Shown here: in pieces, positions 59,807-64,000 of the stretch
How the letters are laid out: each line of letters starts with the position of its first letter
Position numbering within the stretch: the stretch's first letter is position 1
Assembly: GCA_937877565.1 (NCBI GenBank)
Contig: CALFJB010000072.1
Span: forward strand, 6,946 to 70,945
Direction: 5' to 3'
Source: an uncultured Selenomonadales bacterium
GTDB lineage: Bacteria; Bacillota; Negativicutes; Selenomonadales; Selenomonadaceae
Length of the DNA stretch: 64,000 nt
The notes under the pieces: generated by a model
The model's input: the letters and a program-made list of their open reading frames with translations, nothing else
Told to the model about the DNA's origin: nothing
The model's database searches: none
Made by a program: the position numbers and the translations under genes

Positions 59807-61015
59807 ATGGCGAAAATTAACGAAAACTATTTGAAACTGCCGAAAAATTATCTTTTTGCGGAAATTGGAAAACGTGTTACAAAATTTCAAAGTGAAAATC
59901 CCAACGCAAAAATTATTCGTCTTGGAATTGGCGATGTTACTCAACCGTTGCCGAAAGTTTGTATTGACGCAATGGCGGCGGCGGTTGCCGAAATGGGCAA
60001 TGCTGAAACTTTTAGAGGTTATGGTCCTGAACAAGGTTATAATTTCCTGCGCGAAAAAATTGCAGATTGGAATTACAAGCGGCGTGGAATTGAAATTTCT
60101 GCAGATGAAATTTTTATTAGCGACGGTTCAAAATGTGACTGCGGCAACATTCAAGAAATTTTTTCTTTAGATAGCAAAATAGCGATTTTCAATCCCGTTT
60201 ATCCCGTGTATTTGGATTCAAACATTATGGCGGGGCGCACTGAAATAATTTATCTGCCTTGCACGGCTGAAAATAATTTTAATCCTGCGCCGCCGCGCGA
60301 AAATGTTGACTTGATTTATATTTGTTCGCCGAATAATCCGACGGGTACGACGCTGGACAAAGCCGCGCTGAAAAGTTGGATTGACTACGCCAAAGAAAAT
60401 GACGCCGTAATTTTGTACGATTCAGCCTACGCCGCCTATATCACTGATGAAAATATTCCGCGTTCGATTTACGAAGTTGACGGCGCAAAAGATGTGGCGA
60501 TTGAATTTCGCTCCTTTTCAAAGACGGCGGGATTTACCGGCACTCGTTGCGGCTATGTTGTCATTCCTGAAAATCTTTATGGCAAAACTTCAAGCGGTGA
60601 AAAAATTCCGCTGAAAAATTTATGGCTGCGTCGTCAAACTACAAAATTTAACGGCACGGCTTACATTGTGCAACGCGGCGCGGCGGCGATTTATTCTGAT
60701 GAAGGACAGGCGCAAATTAAAAATATCATCGGCTATTATATGACGAACGCAAAAATTATTTTGGACGGTTTAAAAAGTGCGGGCTTGACGGCTTACGGCG
60801 GAATTAACGCGCCTTACATTTGGTTGAAGACGCCAAACAATATTTCAAGCTGGAATTTTTTTGACGAACTTTTAAATAAATTTCACATTGTTGGAACGCC
60901 GGGTGCAGGTTTTGGCAGTTGCGGCGAAAATTATTTTAGATTAACTGCGTTTGGCAACCGTGAAAATATTTTTGAGGCAATGGAGCGTTTAAAATCCCTA
61001 AAACCTAACAGCTAA
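59807..61015 (+). CDS. dapL: LL-diaminopimelate aminotransferase
   Basis: 402 residues. It converts tetrahydrodipicolinate directly to LL-diaminopimelate for lysine and peptidoglycan. Marks: RLGIGDVTQPLP, GYGPEQGYNFLREKIA, ISDGSKCDCGN, CSPNNPTGTTL, and the PLP-lysine site SFSKTAGFTGTRCGY. Normal length. A weak ribosome site follows a palindrome. Its end has CCTAAAACCTAACAGC-type short repeats that run into the spacer before carA. Confidence 0.95.
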   Translation: MAKINENYLKLPKNYLFAEIGKRVTKFQSENPNAKIIRLGIGDVTQPLPKVCIDAMAAAVAEMGNAETFRGYGPEQGYNFLREKIADWNYKRRGIEISADEIFISDGSKCDCGNIQEIFSLDSKIAIFNPVYPVYLDSNIMAGRTEIIYLPCTAENNFNPAPPRENVDLIYICSPNNPTGTTLDKAALKSWIDYAKENDAVILYDSAYAAYITDENIPRSIYEVDGAKDVAIEFRSFSKTAGFTGTRCGYVVIPENLYGKTSSGEKIPLKNLWLRRQTTKFNGTAYIVQRGAAAIYSDEGQAQIKNIIGYYMTNAKIILDGLKSAGLTAYGGINAPYIWLKTPNNISSWNFFDELLNKFHIVGTPGAGFGSCGENYFRLTAFGNRENIFEAMERLKSLKPNS

Positions 61016-61044
61016 AACCTAACACCTAAAAAGGAGGCGATAAC

Positions 61045-62115
61045 TTGACGGGAAAATTAATTCTTGAAGACGGCAGTATTTTTCACGGCAAAATTTTTGG
61101 CGATTCGACGGCAAGCGGCGAAGTTGTTTTCAATACGGGAATGACGGGCTATCAAGAAATTTTAACTGATCCTTCGTATTGTCGGCAGATTGTAACTTTG
61201 ACTTACCCGCTTATTGGAAATTACGGCGTTTCAAAAATTTTTAATCAAAGTCGAAAATCTTTTGTCGGCGGCTTGATTATTGGCGAAATGTGCGAATTTC
61301 CAAGTAATTTCACAGTTGAAAAAAGTTTTGCCGAATATTTGACAGAAAATAAAATTCCCTGCCTGTATGAAGTTGATACACGCGCCGTTACAAGAAAAAT
61401 TCGCTCCGCCGGTACTATGAAGGGCGTTATAGTTTCTGACGACGCGCCGCAAAATGTTATTGATGAAATGTTGGCTCAACCAATTCAAAAAAATGTTGTC
61501 GCGCAGGTTACAATTTCTGAACCGTACACGCTTGAAACTGAAAATAAAAATGCTCCGTTCGTGGTTGCAATGGATTTTGGCGTTAAAAAGCATATCCTTG
61601 AAAGTTTGAATAATTTGAGCTGTAAAATTGCCGTCGTTCCTGCAAATACTGCCGCTGAAAAAATTCTTGAAATGAATCCTGACGGCGTTTTTTTGTCTAA
61701 CGGTCCCGGCGATCCTAAAGATGTTCCTGAAGTTATCGCCGAAATTAAAAAGTTAATCGACAAAAAGCCAATTTTTGGAATTTGTTTAGGTCATCAACTT
61801 TTGGCGTTGGCAATGGGCGCGGACACTTACAAATTAAAATTTGGGCATCGCGGCTCCAATCAACCTGTTAAAAATCTTCGTACCGGCAGAATTTATATTA
61901 CTTCGCAGAATCACGGCTACGCGGTTGACGAAAAATCACTAAAAGATTTGCCGCTTGAAATTACGTATATTTCAATGAATGATGGCACGGTTGAAGGAAT
62001 GAAACATAAAAATTTCCCAATTTATTCAGTGCAATATCATCCTGAAGCGTCGCCGGGACCACGTGATAATTTTTATTTGTTTGACGAATTTTTAAATTTG
62101 ATTAAAGGTAAATGA
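61045..62115 (+). CDS. carA: carbamoyl-phosphate synthase small subunit
   Basis: 356 residues from TTG 61045 (AAGGAGG upstream). N-terminal LILEDGSIFHGKIFG and the class I amidotransferase half with GICLGHQLLALAMGA (Cys), and HPEASPGP (His and Glu). It hydrolyses glutamine and channels NH3 to CarB. carB starts 2 bp after its stop. Confidence 0.96.
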   Translation: MTGKLILEDGSIFHGKIFGDSTASGEVVFNTGMTGYQEILTDPSYCRQIVTLTYPLIGNYGVSKIFNQSRKSFVGGLIIGEMCEFPSNFTVEKSFAEYLTENKIPCLYEVDTRAVTRKIRSAGTMKGVIVSDDAPQNVIDEMLAQPIQKNVVAQVTISEPYTLETENKNAPFVVAMDFGVKKHILESLNNLSCKIAVVPANTAAEKILEMNPDGVFLSNGPGDPKDVPEVIAEIKKLIDKKPIFGICLGHQLLALAMGADTYKLKFGHRGSNQPVKNLRTGRIYITSQNHGYAVDEKSLKDLPLEITYISMNDGTVEGMKHKNFPIYSVQYHPEASPGPRDNFYLFDEFLNLIKGK

Positions 62116-62117
62116 CT

Positions 62118-64000
62118 ATGCCGAAAAAAGAAAATTTAAATAAAGTAATGGTAATTGGCTCGGGACCAATAGTAATAGGACAGGCGGCAGAATTTGACTA
62201 CGCGGGCTCTCAAGCTTGCCGCGCCTTGAAAGAGGAAGGCTTGCGGGTTGTTTTAGTTAATTCAAATCCCGCAACGATTATGACAGATGTTAATATTGCC
62301 GACCGCGTGTATATTGAGCCGCTGACTGTAGATTTTTTAACTGCGATAATCGAAAAGGAACGCCCTGACGGTTTACTTGCAACTTTAGGCGGGCAAGCCG
62401 GATTAAATTTGGCGGTAAAACTTGCAGAGGCGGGCGTCCTTGAAAAATTTAACGTTGAACTTTTGGGAACGCCGCTTGACGCAATAGAAAAAGCTGAAGA
62501 CCGAGAAAAATTTAAAGCTACAATGCAGGAAATTGGCGAACCTGTACCCGAATCAACGATTGTTGAAGACGTTCATAGCGCGGTAATTTTCGCAAATGAA
62601 ATTGGCTACCCGCTGATTGTTCGCCCTGCGTACACTTTAGGCGGCACGGGCGGCGGTATTGCCGACAATGAAGAAGAATTAGTGGAAATTGTCATACGCG
62701 GCTTGAAATATTCTATGATTGGACAGGTTTTAATTGAGCGTAGCGTAGCGGGCTGGAAAGAAATTGAATTTGAAGTAATGCGCGACGGCAACGATAATTG
62801 TATAACTGTTTGCAATATGGAAAATGTGGACGCGGTGGGCGTTCATACGGGCGATTCAATCGTTGTTGCGCCGAGTCAAACTTTGAGTGATTCAGATTAT
62901 CAACTTTTGCGCTCTGCAAGCATTAAAATAATTCGTGCGTTGGGAATTGAGGGCGGCTGTAATGTTCAATACGCGCTTGACACTAAAAGCCAAAATTATT
63001 ACGTCATTGAAGTAAATCCCCGCGTCAGTCGTTCGTCCGCGCTTGCGTCAAAGGCTACAGGTTATCCTATTGCAAAAGTCAGCTCCAAAATTGCCATTGG
63101 TTACACGCTTGACGAAATTACAAACGCCGTTACACAAAAAACTAAGGCTTGTTTTGAACCGGCTTTAGATTATATCGTTGTGAAAATTCCGCGTTTTCCA
63201 TTCGATAAATTTGTTTTTGCAGATAAAACTTTGGGTACGCAGATGAAGGCGACCGGCGAAGTTATGAGCATTGACAGAAATTTTGAGGGCGCAATTTTAA
63301 AAGCCGTTCGCAGTTTGGAAATTGGCGTTAATCGTCTGTATCTTGAAAAATTTGCTAATTGGGACAATGAAAAAATTCTGCGCGAATTGAAAAAAGTTAA
63401 TGACGAAAGACTTTTTGTAATTGCTGAAACTTTACGGCGCGGGATTTTAAGCGTTGACGAAATTTTTAATATCACAAAAATAAATACGTGGTTTATCCAA
63501 AAAATTAAAAATATTACCGACTTTGAAAATAAACTTGCACGGGAAAATTTGACGGCTGAAAATTTACGCGCCGCAAAAAATATTGGATTGGCTGATGAAT
63601 CCATTTCAGAATTGACGGGCAAAAATATTAAAGAAATTCGCAAGTTGCGGCTTGAAAATAATATCCTGCCGAAATATAAAATGGTTGACACGTGCGCGGG
63701 CGAATTTGAGGCTTTTACACCGTACTATTATTCAACCTACCGCGCCGAAGAAGATGAAGTTGAAATTTCTACCAACAGAAAAATAATCGTGCTTGGCTCC
63801 GGTCCAATCAGAATTGGGCAAGGCGTTGAATTTGATTATTGCAGTGTTCATTCAGTTTGGGCGTTGCGCGAAATGGGAATTGAGGCAATTATAATCAACA
63901 ACAACCCTGAAACCGTTTCAACTGATTTTGATATTTCTGACAGGCTGTATTTTGAGCCGCTGACAACTGAAGACGTGCTGAATATTATCGACAAAGAAAA
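62118..64000 (+). CDS. carB: carbamoyl-phosphate synthase large subunit, 3' end outside the window
   Basis: ATG 62118 begins PKKENLNKVMVIGSGPIVIGQAAEFDYAGSQ, and the frame stays open to base 64000 (627 codons of about 1070). The first ATP-grasp half is complete (VLVNSNPATIM, RPAYTLGGTGGGI, EVNPRVSRSSALASKATGYPIAKV), then the oligomerisation domain, and the start of the second half (VLGSGPIRIGQGVEFDY). It makes carbamoyl phosphate for pyrimidines and arginine. No defect is seen in the visible part. Confidence 0.97.
   Translation, partial: MPKKENLNKVMVIGSGPIVIGQAAEFDYAGSQACRALKEEGLRVVLVNSNPATIMTDVNIADRVYIEPLTVDFLTAIIEKERPDGLLATLGGQAGLNLAVKLAEAGVLEKFNVELLGTPLDAIEKAEDREKFKATMQEIGEPVPESTIVEDVHSAVIFANEIGYPLIVRPAYTLGGTGGGIADNEEELVEIVIRGLKYSMIGQVLIERSVAGWKEIEFEVMRDGNDNCITVCNMENVDAVGVHTGDSIVVAPSQTLSDSDYQLLRSASIKIIRALGIEGGCNVQYALDTKSQNYYVIEVNPRVSRSSALASKATGYPIAKVSSKIAIGYTLDEITNAVTQKTKACFEPALDYIVVKIPRFPFDKFVFADKTLGTQMKATGEVMSIDRNFEGAILKAVRSLEIGVNRLYLEKFANWDNEKILRELKKVNDERLFVIAETLRRGILSVDEIFNITKINTWFIQKIKNITDFENKLARENLTAENLRAAKNIGLADESISELTGKNIKEIRKLRLENNILPKYKMVDTCAGEFEAFTPYYYSTYRAEEDEVEISTNRKIIVLGSGPIRIGQGVEFDYCSVHSVWALREMGIEAIIINNNPETVSTDFDISDRLYFEPLTTEDVLNIIDKE

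Noticed and set aside
1..64000. tRNA or rRNA genes, prophage, or insertion sequence with transposase
   Set aside because: None was recognised by eye on either strand; short tRNAs could still be missed without a covariance search.

Overview
The window (about 39-40% G+C, strong GGAGG ribosome sites, frequent TTG starts) looks like chromosome of an anaerobic Firmicute with a Gram-negative type envelope, most likely Negativicutes/Selenomonadales. The reasons are the predicted periplasmic cobaltochelatase, Tat-type and lipoprotein signals, rubrerythrin/rubredoxin oxygen defence, LL-diaminopimelate aminotransferase, a split ferredoxin-bearing glutamate synthase and cobalamin genes. This placement is inference; no rRNA or tRNA is present to confirm it.

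Layout. 1-2290: the end of an acyltransferase gene, then four tandem 334-bp cassettes. Each encodes the same 26-residue hydrophobic peptide, with its own promoter, a hairpin over the ribosome site, 5'-3' pairing and a convergent antisense promoter. This is the layout of a type I toxin-antitoxin system. 2241-5115: an RsmJ-like methyltransferase, a repeat-bearing membrane protein and cobS. 5160-7276: mscS, followed by a small NrdD-tail gene split by a 717-nt group I intron that carries an HNH endonuclease. 7347-11958: an orphan efflux adaptor and a GGDEF/EAL protein. 12206-21355: an acyltransferase, a FecBCD-type importer, an ABC-2 exporter, CbiK, a serine hydrolase and an M15 peptidase. 21415-33521: oppABC, then a long forward cluster with ribokinase, an AIM24-like protein, an esterase, UbiD with its LpdD-like partner, ndk, a cobalamin adenosyltransferase, MATE and a cyclase. 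33609-35810: BrnT toxin with three BrnA-like antitoxin copies. 36045-43606: a reverse-strand redox/electrophile-response operon headed by its own TetR regulator, which has paired operators. 43746-48145: a second TetR, an internally deleted flavin oxidoreductase, an aldolase, a ferritin-like gene with an in-frame stop, and a rubrerythrin-rubredoxin-MBL-rubredoxin fusion. 48294-50546: a stress-type PP2C phosphatase. 50736-64000: nitrogen assimilation (amt, PII, glutamine synthetase, three-part glutamate synthase), then dapL and carAB; carB runs off the window.

An unusual feature is the number of structured or duplicated non-coding sequences. A family of intergenic elements (13309, 15526, 20475, 57203) keeps its stems by compensatory changes, and one copy has split a transporter operon between 36-bp direct repeats. 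Copies of gene tails lie downstream of two genes. Degenerate short-repeat palindromes sit just before several start codons. One terminator family recurs four times.

Two observations stand out as possibly undescribed: the four-copy peptide/antisense cassette and the group I intron in the NrdD-tail gene.
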